Assembly (NCBI RefSeq): GCF_022347565.1
Contig: NZ_JAKRGH010000015.1
Coordinates: forward strand, 56,983-120,982
Length of the DNA: 64,000 nt
Source: Vibrio sp. Of7-15
GTDB lineage: Bacteria > Pseudomonadota > Gammaproteobacteria > Enterobacterales > Vibrionaceae
Direction of reading: 5' to 3'
Shown: one piece after another, positions 43,569-54,407 of the stretch
Layout: each line of letters opens with the position of its first letter
How positions within the stretch are numbered: position 1 is the first letter of the stretch
Program-made: the position numbers and the translations under genes
The notes under the pieces: model-generated
Database searches by the model: none
Seen by the model: the letters and a program-made list of their open reading frames with translations, nothing else
Told to the model about the DNA's origin: nothing

Positions 43569-46025
43569 TTAACGGTTTACCGCTTCTAATTTCCAAATGT
43601 TGTTCACGTAATCACGAATACTGCGATCAGAGCTGAACTTGCCCACCAGCGCGGTATTCAAAATAGCCATACGTGCCCAACCTTTTTGATCACGGTAGGC
43701 GTCGTCAATGCGTTGCTGAGCTTCCACATAACTTGCAAAATCCGCTAATACTAAATATGGGTCACCACCATCAAGTAAGCTCTTGCGCGTAGCAATCAGC
43801 TGACCTGGGTAGCCAGGTGTGAACTCGTCACCTTCTAGTAAATCCAGCGCCGCTTTTAATAAGCTATCCGCTTCGTAGTACTTACGAGGGTGATAGCCTT
43901 CTGCTTTTAATTGCTCAACTTCGTCCACCAACAAGCCGAAGATAAAGATGTTCTCATCCCCTACTTCTTCACGGATCTCAACATTCGCGCCATCCATCGT
44001 ACCCACGGTTAATGCACCGTTTAGGGCCAACTTCATGTTACCCGTACCTGACGCTTCTTTACCCGCTGTCGAAATTTGCTCAGACACATCCGCCGCAGGA
44101 ATAATAATTTCCGCTAGGCTCACACGGTAGTCTGGCAAGAACACCACTTTCAGCTTGTCGTTAAGACGCGGATCGTTATTCACTTTGTCCGCCACTTTAT
44201 TAATAGCGAAAATGATTTCTTTTGCTAGCTCGTAACCTGGGGCTGCTTTTGCTGCAAAGAAGAACACGCGTGGGTGCATATCGAATGTTGGGTCATTCAC
44301 TAAACGATGATACAGCGCCAAAATGTGCAGTAAGTTCAGGTGCTGACGTTTGTATTCATGCAAGCGCTTAATCTGCACATCAAAAATTGCGTCCGTATTC
44401 AGCTCAATATCTAGATTGTCTTGAACCCAATCGGCGAGACGCTGTTTATTTTGCTTCTTCACCGCCATGAAATCTTGTTGGAATTTCGCATCATCTGCGT
44501 ATTTCGCAATACCACGTAACTTATCCAGATCCGCTGGCCAATCATGACCAATTTTTTCAGAGATCAGGCTCGATAAGCTTGGGTTACAGAACTTCAACCA
44601 ACGACGAGGCGTTACCCCGTTAGTCACGTTTTGCAGACGATTTGGGTATAGCTCATTAAATTCAGGGAACAGATCACGCTTAACCAAAGCCGAGTGCAGA
44701 GCCGCTACACCGTTTACCGCGTAGGTACTTGCCACACACAGGTTAGCCATACGAACCATGCGGTGCTCGCCTTCTTGAATAATGGAAAGCTTACGCATTT
44801 TTTCAATGTCGCCTGGCCACTTGGCTTCTACCTCTTGTAGGAAGCGATGGTTGATTTCAAAAATGATCTCCATATGACGTGGCAACATTTGAGAAATTAA
44901 CGCTTCACTCCATGTTTCTAATGCTTCTGGCAGTAGAGTATGGTTAGTGTACGCAAAGGTTTTAGAACTGATTGACCATGCGTCTTCCCAGCTAAAGCCG
45001 TAGTCATCCAGTAGAATACGCATTAACTCAGGAATGGCGATTGTTGGGTGAGTATCGTTAAGCTGAATGGTTTCAAACTTAGCTAAATCAGCAATATGGT
45101 GGCCTGATTTTTCGTGACGCTTTAGAATATCCGCCACTGAACATGCACAGTGGAAATACTGCTGCATCAAACGCAGAGCTTTACCTTGTAGGTGGTTGTC
45201 GTTCGGGTACAGAACCTTAGTCACGTTGCCCGCTTCAAGGTTCGCGTACTGCGCCCCTACGTAATCGCCGTCATTAAAACGACCTAAGTTGAAAGGCATT
45301 GGCGCACGACATTCCCACAAACGCAGCGGGTAAACGGTATTACTTTGGTAACCAACAACTGGTAAATCCCATGCAGCACCTTCTACTTCCATGCCCGGAA
45401 CCCAACGGCGTTTCTCTTCACCACTTTCCGTTGTAAACGATTCCACATGACCGTAGAAACCCACTTGTTGAGAAAGCTCTGGACGCTGAACTTCCCAAGG
45501 ATAACCTTCAACACCACGCCATGCATCTGGCGCTTCTTTTTGACGGCCCGCTTCAAAAGACTGACGGAACAAGCCGTATTCATAGTGAAGGCCGTACCCC
45601 ACCGCTGGGAATTCTTGTGCCGCTAATGAATCCATAAAACACGCAGCTAAACGACCTAAACCACCATTACCTAAAGCAGGATCGCGCTCTTCTTCCAATA
45701 GATCCGTTAGGTTATGGCCTAACTCTTCCATCGCTTCTGTCACTTGCTCATATAAGCCCATGCTGATCAGGTTGTTACCCGTTAAACGACCAATCAGAAA
45801 TTCAAGAGAAAGGTAGTTCACACTGCGGCTCTGAGTGATTTTTTCATCCTGCTCAGTTTCCAATAAATCAACCGTTGTAAACTCGGCAAGCGCACGCCCC
45901 ATTGCCAAATACCAAGCACGCGCATCGGCTTGAGCTTCCGTGTTTGCGTACGTCGTTGTTAAGTGTTTTTTTACCGCCTGTTGGAAAGCAGCTTTGTTGA
46001 ATGTGTTCTGAGCAGTAGGTTTCAT
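43569..46025 (-). CDS. malP: Maltodextrin phosphorylase
   Basis: 818 residues, GT35. YLSLEFLIGRLTGNNLISMGL and GNGGLGRLAACFMDS at the N-terminal half, and the PLP-lysine signature EASGTGNMKLALNGALTVGTMDGANVEI near the C-terminus, are all intact. The sequence around the PLP site is closer to MalP than to plant-type phosphorylases. It releases glucose-1-phosphate from maltodextrins and is first in the malP-malQ-glgB operon, divergent from malT, with MalT boxes upstream. AGG precedes the ATG. Confidence 0.95.
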   Translation of the reverse strand: MKPTAQNTFNKAAFQQAVKKHLTTTYANTEAQADARAWYLAMGRALAEFTTVDLLETEQDEKITQSRSVNYLSLEFLIGRLTGNNLISMGLYEQVTEAMEELGHNLTDLLEEERDPALGNGGLGRLAACFMDSLAAQEFPAVGYGLHYEYGLFRQSFEAGRQKEAPDAWRGVEGYPWEVQRPELSQQVGFYGHVESFTTESGEEKRRWVPGMEVEGAAWDLPVVGYQSNTVYPLRLWECRAPMPFNLGRFNDGDYVGAQYANLEAGNVTKVLYPNDNHLQGKALRLMQQYFHCACSVADILKRHEKSGHHIADLAKFETIQLNDTHPTIAIPELMRILLDDYGFSWEDAWSISSKTFAYTNHTLLPEALETWSEALISQMLPRHMEIIFEINHRFLQEVEAKWPGDIEKMRKLSIIQEGEHRMVRMANLCVASTYAVNGVAALHSALVKRDLFPEFNELYPNRLQNVTNGVTPRRWLKFCNPSLSSLISEKIGHDWPADLDKLRGIAKYADDAKFQQDFMAVKKQNKQRLADWVQDNLDIELNTDAIFDVQIKRLHEYKRQHLNLLHILALYHRLVNDPTFDMHPRVFFFAAKAAPGYELAKEIIFAINKVADKVNNDPRLNDKLKVVFLPDYRVSLAEIIIPAADVSEQISTAGKEASGTGNMKLALNGALTVGTMDGANVEIREEVGDENIFIFGLLVDEVEQLKAEGYHPRKYYEADSLLKAALDLLEGDEFTPGYPGQLIATRKSLLDGGDPYLVLADFASYVEAQQRIDDAYRDQKGWARMAILNTALVGKFSSDRSIRDYVNNIWKLEAVNR

Positions 46026-46120
46026 CGCCTGATTCTCACTATTTTTTTAAAATTTTCCCGACTGATATCTATCGTGCATGGTCGTGCGCCAATAAACATC
46101 ATCCTATTTCGTACGGCACT

Positions 46121-46130
46121 GGGGAGGAGG
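46121..46130 (+). promoter_or_regulatory. Perfect MalT box
   Basis: GGGGAGGAGG matches the MalT consensus GGGGAKGAGG at all ten positions, about 95 bp upstream of malP. A related 8/10 match (AGGGATGAGT) lies at 46416-46425. The 566-bp malP-malT intergenic region (46026-46591) also has a TCACA-CATG-TGTGA palindrome at 46346-46359 and no further gene that I can support. Confidence 0.7.
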
Positions 46131-46415
46131 AGAAGGGGCGTAGAGGGTGTATTCTCCCTCTCATTGTGATGCCAGTCATAATTTAGAGGGTGAGCCTCCA
46201 AACTCTCTGTGACACTAACCTCACTTTTTGCCTCTGCTCGAGCCTCTTCTAAAATCAATATCCGTCGTCATTAAAAACAAATACATTTCAGCTGGATAAA
46301 ATGAGTGCATATCAAACAACATAACGAACGGGTATTAATTTTTCGTCACACATGTGTGAATAGTTTGATCGAACACTAGATTTCAGACTCAAAGGGAGAT
46401 TGACATCACACTTTC

Positions 46416-46425
46416 AGGGATGAGT
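46416..46425 (+). promoter_or_regulatory. Weaker MalT-box-like site
   Basis: AGGGATGAGT differs from GGGGATGAGG at its first and last base. It lies in the same orientation as the perfect box and about 167 bp before malT. It could be a second activator site or chance. Confidence 0.35.
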
Positions 46426-46591
46426 TCACATTTAACTGATAGAAAAGGGATTAAAGTAACGATCGAGATCAAGGCCACGCTTTGTGAGAAACAAGCAAGA
46501 TAAGATACATAAATATTATAAAAATAAATTTAAGATTGAATTTGAAGCGAAGTGCTCAACCTACGCTGTACTAAAAATAAGAATATAAACT

Positions 46592-49300
46592 ATGTGGATA
46601 CCGTCGAAACTAACTCGTCCAGCACGTTTACATAACGCCATCTTAAGGCCGCGTGTATTAGAATCATTACAACAAGCGCCTTTCTACAAACTGGTGCTTT
46701 TCCGCTCCCCTGCTGGCTATGGTAAAACCACCATGGCAGCACAATGGCTATCGGAAAAACCACACACGGGCTGGTACAGCCTTGATGACAGTGACAACGA
46801 CACATTTCGGTTTGTGAATTACCTCATTCAAGCCATTAACAAAAGCACCAACAACGCCTGTCCAAATACCCAAACGCTGGCTGAAAGACGCCAGTTTGCT
46901 TCTTTACCTAGCCTGTTCAGTGAATTATTTGGTGAGCTACATGCGTTTCACCAAGAGCTTTATGTTGTGCTTGATGATTATCACTTAATCACCAATGACG
47001 ATATTCACGAAGGGATGCGCTTTTTCTTAAAACACATGCCAGACAACGTCACCCTTGTCGTAACCAGCCGAACTCAACCTGCTCTTGGCACTGCTAATTT
47101 ACGTGTGCGTGACTTATTAATCGAAATCGATAATGATTCACTCGCCTTTGACGACGACGAAACCGAACGCTTCTTTACCCAACGGATTCATGAAGAAGTC
47201 GATCAAGACACGGTGCATCACCTCCGCTCTCAAGTGGAAGGCTGGGCGTCAGCATTGCAATTGATCGCCCTACATGCTCAGCAACACCAACACTCTTTGG
47301 CTCAATCGGCGCAATCTATGGCCAATTTTAATCGTGGTCATTTATGGGACTACTTAGCCGAAGAGGTGTTCGATCAGCTAGATTCAGAAACTCAGCAATT
47401 TTTAGCTCAGTGCTCTATTCTAGATACCTTCAATGCAGAATTAGTGACCGAGCTAACTGGCAGGCCCGATGCTTTAAGCCGTTTAGAATCATTAAACCGA
47501 TTTGGCCTTTTCTTGCATACTTTAGAAGGGGCGCAAAACTGGTTCCGGTTCCATAATCTTTTTGCTGAATTCTTAAATCACCAGCGTCAGACCACCATTC
47601 CAGATCAAGAAAACCAACTGCATTGCGTCGCTGCTAGAGCTTGGCTAAAGCAATCCAGCCCACAACAAGCATTAGCTCATGCTCGTAAAGCGAAAAATGC
47701 TCAGGTGATTGCCGATATTTTATCTGACTATGGCTGGATGTTGTTCCACCACGGTGAATTGACGCTATTAGAAGCCGCCATCGATGATCTGAACGCAGAT
47801 GTCTTATTCACTTCTCCGCGATTAGCGCTATTAAGAGCTTGGTTAGCACAAAGCCAGCATCGCTATAACCAAGTGGGTGAATTACTCAAAGAAACAGAAC
47901 ATGAACTGACACAGAGAAATATTGTGCTTGATGATAGCCTGCAAGGGGAATTTAACGCCCTACGAGCACAAGTGGCCATCAACCAAAGCAATCCACAGCA
48001 AGCGTTAGAGTTGTCTGAGCAAGCGTTAGGTCAGCTTGAGTCCAATACATATCGTAGCCGCATCGTAGCGACTTCGGTTGTGGGTGAAGTGCATCATGTA
48101 TTAGGCCAATTAAACCGTTCACTGCCTATGATGCAACAAACCGAGAAGATGGCGCGCCAATACCACGTTTATCACCAAGCGTTATGGGCCATTTTGCAAC
48201 AGAGTGAAATTTTGATTGCACAAGGCTATGTTCAGTCCGCTTTTGATTTGCAAGATCAAGCCTTTAAGTTAATTGAAGAACAACATATGCAGCAAGTGCC
48301 GTTGCATGAATTTTTACTCCGTATTCGCGCTCAGATCTTATGGTGCTGGAACCGCTTGGACGAAGCAGAAGAGTGTGCCCATAAAGGCTTACACGTACTG
48401 GCACATTACGATGAAACGAAGTTTTTACCCTGTTACTCCATGCTGGCCAGAATTGCCATCAGCCGCGGTGAGTTAGACAAAGCCGCGCGCTACCTTGAAC
48501 TCTGCCAGGGATTAATGGATCGTTCGGATTATCACATCGATTGGACGGCCAACGCACACGTTGCACAGTTATTGTACTGGCAAGCCACCAATGAAACTGA
48601 CGCCATTCAACATTGGCTAGAACAAGCGGAAAGACCAGACGGAGCCTGTAACCACTTCCAACAATTGCAGTGGCGTAATATTGTTCGAGCCAGTTTGATC
48701 TGTGGTCACTATGAACAAGCCAGCGAATTGCTCACCATGATGCAAACTGAGTGTGAAAATCTCAACCTGCTCACCGACAAAAACCGTAATATGATCCTAG
48801 AGGTCATTTTGCATCACCACCAAGGCAACGAAGACGCGGCTTTAGCCAAACTCACCGAAGCACTCGTACTGACTAATAATACTGGGATGGTGGGTAACTT
48901 CTTAGTGGATGGCAAAGAAATCGCCCCGTTACTGCAAGCACTGCTCGATTCAAAGCAACTAGGAGACCTTGAGCGTCACCGCGCCCAGCAACTACTCAAA
49001 GAAATGTCGAGTAAAGAGCGCTCTCGCTCCGTTCACTTCGATGAATCGTTTGTGGAAAAACTCATTAATCACCCTGACATTCCAGAACTTATCCGTACTA
49101 GCCCGTTGACTCAGCGTGAATGGCAAGTGTTGGGGTTAATTTATGCGGGATACAGTAACGAGCAAATAGCGTCAGAACTGGATGTAGCATCAACCACCAT
49201 CAAAACGCACATTCGTAACCTGTACCAAAAATTGAATATTGCGAACAGGCAACAAGCCATTGAGACCGCAGAGAAGCTGCTAAAACTCATGGGATATTAA
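46592..49300 (+). CDS. malT: MalT transcriptional activator of maltose genes
   Basis: 902 residues, the same size as E. coli MalT (901). It has a STAND-type ATPase start with Walker [10 protein letters not shown] (residues 39-47) and [12 protein letters not shown] as Walker B. A long TPR-like sensor region follows, and a C-terminal LuxR-type HTH ([43 protein letters not shown]). It binds maltotriose and ATP and activates mal promoters. It is divergent from malP, its probable target. Confidence 0.97.
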   Translation: MWIPSKLTRPARLHNAILRPRVLESLQQAPFYKLVLFRSPAGYGKTTMAAQWLSEKPHTGWYSLDDSDNDTFRFVNYLIQAINKSTNNACPNTQTLAERRQFASLPSLFSELFGELHAFHQELYVVLDDYHLITNDDIHEGMRFFLKHMPDNVTLVVTSRTQPALGTANLRVRDLLIEIDNDSLAFDDDETERFFTQRIHEEVDQDTVHHLRSQVEGWASALQLIALHAQQHQHSLAQSAQSMANFNRGHLWDYLAEEVFDQLDSETQQFLAQCSILDTFNAELVTELTGRPDALSRLESLNRFGLFLHTLEGAQNWFRFHNLFAEFLNHQRQTTIPDQENQLHCVAARAWLKQSSPQQALAHARKAKNAQVIADILSDYGWMLFHHGELTLLEAAIDDLNADVLFTSPRLALLRAWLAQSQHRYNQVGELLKETEHELTQRNIVLDDSLQGEFNALRAQVAINQSNPQQALELSEQALGQLESNTYRSRIVATSVVGEVHHVLGQLNRSLPMMQQTEKMARQYHVYHQALWAILQQSEILIAQGYVQSAFDLQDQAFKLIEEQHMQQVPLHEFLLRIRAQILWCWNRLDEAEECAHKGLHVLAHYDETKFLPCYSMLARIAISRGELDKAARYLELCQGLMDRSDYHIDWTANAHVAQLLYWQATNETDAIQHWLEQAERPDGACNHFQQLQWRNIVRASLICGHYEQASELLTMMQTECENLNLLTDKNRNMILEVILHHHQGNEDAALAKLTEALVLTNNTGMVGNFLVDGKEIAPLLQALLDSKQLGDLERHRAQQLLKEMSSKERSRSVHFDESFVEKLINHPDIPELIRTSPLTQREWQVLGLIYAGYSNEQIASELDVASTTIKTHIRNLYQKLNIANRQQAIETAEKLLKLMGY

Positions 49301-49326
49301 GTTAACGCTTTTCGGTTAAATAACAT

Positions 49327-49365
49327 AAAAAATGCTCCTAAGGTTATACCTCAGGAGCATTTTTA
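49327..49365. terminator. Bidirectional terminator between malT and fadL-like gene
   Basis: AAAATGCTCCT pairs with AGGAGCATTTT (11 bp) with further AAGGT/ACCT pairing in the loop, and T runs follow on both strands. Confidence 0.92.
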
Positions 49366-49382
49366 TAATTACGGGACACAAC

Positions 49383-50567
49383 CTAAAAGGTGTGATTATA
49401 TTGAATCCCCACCAGCCAAGCGGTTGCACCCACCACCGATTCAATGTGCGATGAAGCGACCGTCGTTAAGCTTTCATTCACGCTCGTTTCTTGACCCAAG
49501 ATATAGCTCACACCCACATCGACTCTATGATCCGATGCCATCTGATACGACGCGCCCATTGAATACCAATGACGATTCGTGTCTGGAATGGATAACGACG
49601 TTAATGTATCCACAGGGGAGGCATCGTACATATAGCCGCCCCTTACTGTCCACTCAGGAGACAACACATAAGTTGCGCCTAACGACAAATGTCCAGCGTC
49701 TTTCCAGCGATACTCTTTCACAGGTGTAGAGTATTCATTGGAAGTTAACGCATCAAACTCAGACCAATTCACCCATTGTAAACTGTAGTGAAAAGCCAGC
49801 TTCGTGGTTAACTGATGATGCCCAGAGAACTCAACAATATCTGGTAATGGCACATTCAGCGAACTAGCAGGAACGCCTGTCATCGCCATGTCCCCTTCAG
49901 TGTTCATTTCCGGACTGTAACGGTAGCTAAGGCCAAAACGATGATCTTCATTAACGACATAAGCAAGGCCAGTATTAAAACCAAACTCAACCCCATCGCT
50001 GTCAATAGTCAGAAGCCCTGCCCGATATATTTCCCCTTCGCCATACACAGCATCTAAGCCAAATCCCACACTCCATTGCGGCGTTAACTGATACGCCGCC
50101 GACACACCAAAGTTCACACTCGTCAGCGCCGTGGTGCCACCAAATTCGGTCGCCACAAAATCACTAGGGAAGCGCACATCGGTACCAAAGTTTGAGTGCA
50201 CCGTCGCACCAAACGTCCAAGGAGAGTCTTCCATTGGCAATACGAAATGAACATTGGGCACAAAAGTACTGCTGTCTAAGTTAAAGTCCTCAATGTTCTG
50301 AGTGCTTCCCGAAATAGGCGTATAGCTGGCATCACTGATATCAACTTGGCTATCAATTAAAATACCGCCCACTGAAAAGGTTGGTTTTTCAATCAGTGAC
50401 ATTCCCGCGCTGTTTTTCGCCACAATGGAGGCATCATCAGCAATGATGGCATCTCCTGCAAACGCTCGCCCCAGCCCGCTGGCTGATTGTGCGTTTAACT
50501 GAAACCCAGCGGAAAAACTCGGAGCTGAAAACACAGCCAACGAAATATAAAGGCTATATCGGCGCAT
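49383..50567 (-). CDS. fadL: FadL-family outer-membrane long-chain fatty-acid transporter
   Basis: 394 residues with a signal peptide (MRRYSLYISLAVFSAPSFSA). The FadL N-terminal plug region is GFQLNAQSASGLGRAFAGDAIIADDASIVAKNSAGMSL. The usual NPA motif of the family reads NSA here. Beta-strands follow, ending LVGIQYNHTF with the C-terminal Phe for BAM recognition. It is translationally coupled to the lipase gene upstream by TAATG overlap, the layout of volA-fadL in Vibrio cholerae, where surface-released fatty acids are taken up. Confidence 0.88.
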   Translation of the reverse strand: MRRYSLYISLAVFSAPSFSAGFQLNAQSASGLGRAFAGDAIIADDASIVAKNSAGMSLIEKPTFSVGGILIDSQVDISDASYTPISGSTQNIEDFNLDSSTFVPNVHFVLPMEDSPWTFGATVHSNFGTDVRFPSDFVATEFGGTTALTSVNFGVSAAYQLTPQWSVGFGLDAVYGEGEIYRAGLLTIDSDGVEFGFNTGLAYVVNEDHRFGLSYRYSPEMNTEGDMAMTGVPASSLNVPLPDIVEFSGHHQLTTKLAFHYSLQWVNWSEFDALTSNEYSTPVKEYRWKDAGHLSLGATYVLSPEWTVRGGYMYDASPVDTLTSLSIPDTNRHWYSMGASYQMASDHRVDVGVSYILGQETSVNESLTTVASSHIESVVGATAWLVGIQYNHTF

Positions 50568-52723
50568 TAGTTTACCTCCTCGGTTTCAATGTGCACTAAA
50601 TCTCGATCACTGATGGCTACCTCTTTGCCTTGGCTACGAACCATACTGGCCACGGCTTTTTGCTGCATGCCTGTTGCCCCTAGCACTTCAATCAAAATGT
50701 CTTTATCAGGAAAACCGGGCTCACCACTGTCATCCATTGGGCCTTCATAAGGGAATAAATACGTACCATGACCGCCCGTTGTGGTTCTCAAAACGCCACG
50801 AATACCGTTTTGATCCTCATGCGCCGCTCTTAATACATCGAGCCCTAAATCAGACACCAACGGATCGGTTCCCGTTCTCACGTTGTTCTCAGCATAATTC
50901 GGAATCACAAAATCAGGCAGATACTCACCCACTTCACAGGTTGCTCCACAATTACCTACCGCTTCTAAAAGTAAAGTCAGCTGATTTGCTTGTACTTGCC
51001 TTTGATTCAAATTCGCTGGCTCTGAGCTATCAATACTCCATTGCACTCCTTGTTTTAAACCAGGCAAAATTAAATCGTAAATATCATCTTCAAGCTGTGT
51101 CACCGTGAGTAAGTTTTCGTCTGATTCAGCCTTAAACAAACGCAGGGCAGTAATACACTCTTCATTACTGTTTGTGGCTTGGCAGCTACTTGGCACAACC
51201 GTTTCAGCAATACCACGTTGAATGTCTGGAGAGCCTTTAATCGCGGCTGTTGTTTCAGGGCCTAAGTCGTTGGAACTCAGAGTTAAATTCACTAAACCTT
51301 GCCCCGGAACAACGAAGTTCGCTGTTGTAAGCGCCAACTCTGGTATCCCTTGGGTCATTTCCGTCACCATGACAGACATGATTCCACCTAATGAATGGCC
51401 AATAAGGTGAACTTCATTACTGTTTGCCCAAGAAGCATTATTAAGGGCATAACGTAGGCTCAAAAAGTCAGATACCGACTGGTGCAAGTTACCACGTAAC
51501 GTTAAAGGGGACGTGATATTAATAAAAAAGCTCTTATCCTTTTTGGCACTGATTTCATTGTCGTACTTGTCATACATGATCCGCTCACCGTGATACGGCA
51601 TATCTATCGCCACCACAAGATAAGGCTGATTATTCCCCTTAGGAGCCACATAGTCTTTAACCATGAGTGATGCTGCCCCTTTGTCTGCCGTCACACCATG
51701 AATGAACATCACCACAGGTAAAGGCGTACTAGGATCCCAACCCGCAGGAGCATATATATCCGCCGTCAGCTGCAGTGGCTCAGAAGCGGGAAGGGGGTTA
51801 CCCGAAGTTAAATGTGTACCACCATCTGCTGGCTGCATCCACTCATATAAAGCCGGGCATTTATTGATAGGGTCAAACTCATCCACTTCACAGTTATCTT
51901 TATCATCCACGGTGAATGGTAAGTAATTTGGTAAAGTTAATGGTGCTTGATAAAGCTCATAATCTTCTTTCGATCCTTCAGTGTTATGAGATAGCCCCCC
52001 TAAACTGGCCGAAATATTATTACCACGAATCGCTTCTAAAACTGCGTAAGAGTCTTGTGTTTTAAATTGCGCAGCATAAACAACGTCGCCAAGCCCACCG
52101 ACATCGGAATAAGCCCTTTTTGCTGCATTAATTTGATTTTTAATATCAATTTCTTTTGGTGTCAGATGTTCATCTTCGGTTTCTTGCAACGTTAAAAAGC
52201 GGCTGTCTGCTTTTATTGGTTGACCAAATTGAGTCGTAACGCCGTTACTTACTACCACGTAATAAGTACTGCCACTTTTCAAGGCCGATGAACAAGCAAT
52301 TTCGATATTAGAGCCATCAGCACTGACACTGGCATCTACGACAGTTGAAGTCGTTTTATCAATCAGCATCACATGCCCAGTGAGAGAGCTGGCTTCTAAG
52401 TCATAACGCTGAGGTGAATCAATGCTGGCAATTGGGATCATTAGAGGTTCGGTACATAATCCCCAACCATCTAAAGCACCAAATGAAGTTTCGTAACTTT
52501 GATAAAACGAAACACTATCACTTGAATAAGCAATGGGTTCACTAGGTACGGAGAGCGTTCCATCATCGTCATAACCATAACCATCGTTCGGTTTGGGTAA
52601 ACTTTCTGTGGAAAACGGAATATATACAGAAACTTCCTGTTGGGTCTGTTCTTCTTCGATATTACACCCACTCAAAGAGAACGCCCACAATATAATTGCA
52701 GGGTATTTATATCGTGTTTGCAT
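50567..52723 (-). CDS. volA: VolA/Pla-1/cef-family surface lipase (lysophospholipase)
   Basis: 718 residues. The N-terminus is a lipoprotein signal with lipobox LSGC (Cys20). A ~300-residue N-terminal domain precedes an alpha/beta-hydrolase core with LPVVMFIHGVTADKGAA (oxyanion region), the nucleophile elbow GHSLGG and a probable catalytic His in TTGGHGTYLF. It matches the Pla-1/cef family and VolA, a surface-exposed lipoprotein that cuts lysophosphatidylcholine so that FadL can import the acyl chain. It overlaps fadL by one base. The symbol is by family and context. Confidence 0.88.
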   Translation of the reverse strand: MQTRYKYPAIILWAFSLSGCNIEEEQTQQEVSVYIPFSTESLPKPNDGYGYDDDGTLSVPSEPIAYSSDSVSFYQSYETSFGALDGWGLCTEPLMIPIASIDSPQRYDLEASSLTGHVMLIDKTTSTVVDASVSADGSNIEIACSSALKSGSTYYVVVSNGVTTQFGQPIKADSRFLTLQETEDEHLTPKEIDIKNQINAAKRAYSDVGGLGDVVYAAQFKTQDSYAVLEAIRGNNISASLGGLSHNTEGSKEDYELYQAPLTLPNYLPFTVDDKDNCEVDEFDPINKCPALYEWMQPADGGTHLTSGNPLPASEPLQLTADIYAPAGWDPSTPLPVVMFIHGVTADKGAASLMVKDYVAPKGNNQPYLVVAIDMPYHGERIMYDKYDNEISAKKDKSFFINITSPLTLRGNLHQSVSDFLSLRYALNNASWANSNEVHLIGHSLGGIMSVMVTEMTQGIPELALTTANFVVPGQGLVNLTLSSNDLGPETTAAIKGSPDIQRGIAETVVPSSCQATNSNEECITALRLFKAESDENLLTVTQLEDDIYDLILPGLKQGVQWSIDSSEPANLNQRQVQANQLTLLLEAVGNCGATCEVGEYLPDFVIPNYAENNVRTGTDPLVSDLGLDVLRAAHEDQNGIRGVLRTTTGGHGTYLFPYEGPMDDSGEPGFPDKDILIEVLGATGMQQKAVASMVRSQGKEVAISDRDLVHIETEEVN

Positions 52724-52942
52724 ATTAATTCTTCTTTTTATTTAAATTATATTTATGACAACAATTAATATTTAACTTATTTTTATAGGGTACTAGAATG
52801 TTAAATAATCAACATGATCGAGATTTGCTGTCATTAAAATGGAATTAATTGTTTTTACTCATTTAGTTAAATGTAATAATCACCTCCAAAAAGTAAACCA
52901 TAAATAGAGTGTATTTATATCTATCAATACATATAACGTATT

Positions 52943-52975
52943 ATTACATGTCTTATGTAAAATATGACATGTAAT
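52943..52975. promoter_or_regulatory. Palindrome upstream of the lipase gene
   Basis: ATTACATGTC pairs perfectly with GACATGTAAT across 13 bases, about 220 bp before the lipase start in a 488-bp AT-rich gap (52724-53211) without genes. It may be an operator or a cruciform-forming site. Confidence 0.4.
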
Positions 52976-53162
52976 TAAACTAGCTTATTTGATAGTTGTA
53001 TTCTTAGTGGATTATGTATTATTTGACAGTAGCAATGAAATTTAAAACAATAACATTAAAATAACACTACCATGACAAAAGAAAGGGTAAATATAGATAA
53101 GAATATAATTACTATAAATACATTCTTAATTAATCACTGATGAAATAAATACTGATTTTATA

Positions 53163-53201
53163 AAAAATGGCACTGATATTCTTTAATATTCAGTGCCAAA
53201 A
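53163..53201 (-). terminator. Terminator of cheV
   Basis: On the minus strand TGGCACTGAATATT pairs with AATATCAGTGCCA (one bulge) and is followed by TTTTTTA. It begins about 10 bp after the cheV stop. Confidence 0.88.
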
Positions 53202-53211
53202 AATATCACGT

Positions 53212-54201
53212 TTATGCTGTTGGATTATCTAATACATAACTGTCAATCATACCCACCATTTGCCCTATTTCTGGCTTAGTAATGGTATCATTGGCCCCAA
53301 GTTGTAATGCTTTCATTCGATTATCATCACTCATTAAAGAAGAAAACATCACAATTGGAATTGAGGCGTAGGAAACAGTATCCCGTAACCTTTTCACTAA
53401 ATGCATGCCATCCATTCGAGGCATCTCCACATCAGTGATCACTCCATCGATGAGGCTGCTGAGTGGCACATTATCCGCTTTAGATTGCGCGTCAAAATCC
53501 ATCAATGTTTCTAATGCTTCACCGCCATCTTTTGCCGACACCGTATTGTACCCAGCGGCTTCTAGCGTATTTTTAATCATGGTACGAATGAACGCAGAAT
53601 CATCCACCACCATAATGGTTCTTGTTTTACGCCTTGCCACGGTCGCGCTATTTAGATCCACTTTTTTATCAGTAGTGACATCGTATTTATCCATACTAAG
53701 CTCAGGGTTAATGTCAGCAATGATCTTTTCAAAGTCGAGAATCATCATCAGGTTGCCGCTGTATCGAACCACAGCGACCACACAATCATTTTCCCCAGCC
53801 TCTAAAAACTGACTAGGCGACTCAACATCCTCCCATGAAATACGATGAATTCGGCTAACGCCATCGATCAAAAATCCATTCGTCATGTGATTGAAGTCAG
53901 TCACAATGACAAACTTATGAGTCAGGTCCTTGGTTGTACTGACACCAAGCCAACCTGCGAGATCCACCAAAGGGGTCAGTTTCTCGCGAGAGGAAAACAC
54001 CCCAATCATATGATCTTGAGCGTTGGGGTAATCTGTAGTTTCCGGTACTTTAATCACCTCACGCACTTTAGCCACATTGATACCGTAATAGCAGGTTTTT
54101 GTGCCTCCATCCGGTAACTGTTTAATTAAATGGAACTCTATAATCTCAAGCTCATTGGTACCACTTTCGGTAAGAACGGACACTTTTTGATCTTTATCCA
54201 T
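53212..54201 (-). CDS. cheV: CheV chemotaxis coupling protein
   Basis: 329 residues. The N-terminal CheW-like domain (~15-170: EIIEFHLIKQLPDGGTKTCYYGINVAKVREVIKVPE, VFSSREKLTPLVDLAGWLG) joins a receiver domain (~190-325) with acidic pocket VVDDSAFIRTM, phospho-acceptor Asp in VITDVEMPRMDG and conserved Lys in ITKPEI. CheV links chemoreceptors to CheA and can be phosphorylated. It stands alone, as do several Vibrio cheV genes, and could serve the chemoreceptor at 8-9.7 kb or any other. Confidence 0.93.
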   Translation of the reverse strand: MDKDQKVSVLTESGTNELEIIEFHLIKQLPDGGTKTCYYGINVAKVREVIKVPETTDYPNAQDHMIGVFSSREKLTPLVDLAGWLGVSTTKDLTHKFVIVTDFNHMTNGFLIDGVSRIHRISWEDVESPSQFLEAGENDCVVAVVRYSGNLMMILDFEKIIADINPELSMDKYDVTTDKKVDLNSATVARRKTRTIMVVDDSAFIRTMIKNTLEAAGYNTVSAKDGGEALETLMDFDAQSKADNVPLSSLIDGVITDVEMPRMDGMHLVKRLRDTVSYASIPIVMFSSLMSDDNRMKALQLGANDTITKPEIGQMVGMIDSYVLDNPTA

Positions 54202-54407
54202 GCAACCACGCTATTCACCGCCTCAGCTTGGTGCTCCTGAAAGTTATGAAATACATATTTCAGTATATAAACGCCTTGTGAATTCAAACAATTTTTTTAA
54301 GCCTGATACGCTCAGCGTAAATCTTGATACACTGTTGAAACACAGCCTCAACGAACAATCGCTCTCTTGCGGGGCGAGCCACAACAATCAAAAGGACCGA
54401 ATAATCA

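Noticed and set aside
46346..46359. TCACACATGTGTGA as a CRP site between malP and malT
   Set aside because: The half-sites are in the reverse order to the CRP consensus TGTGA-N6-TCACA and the spacing is wrong; it is kept only as a palindrome.
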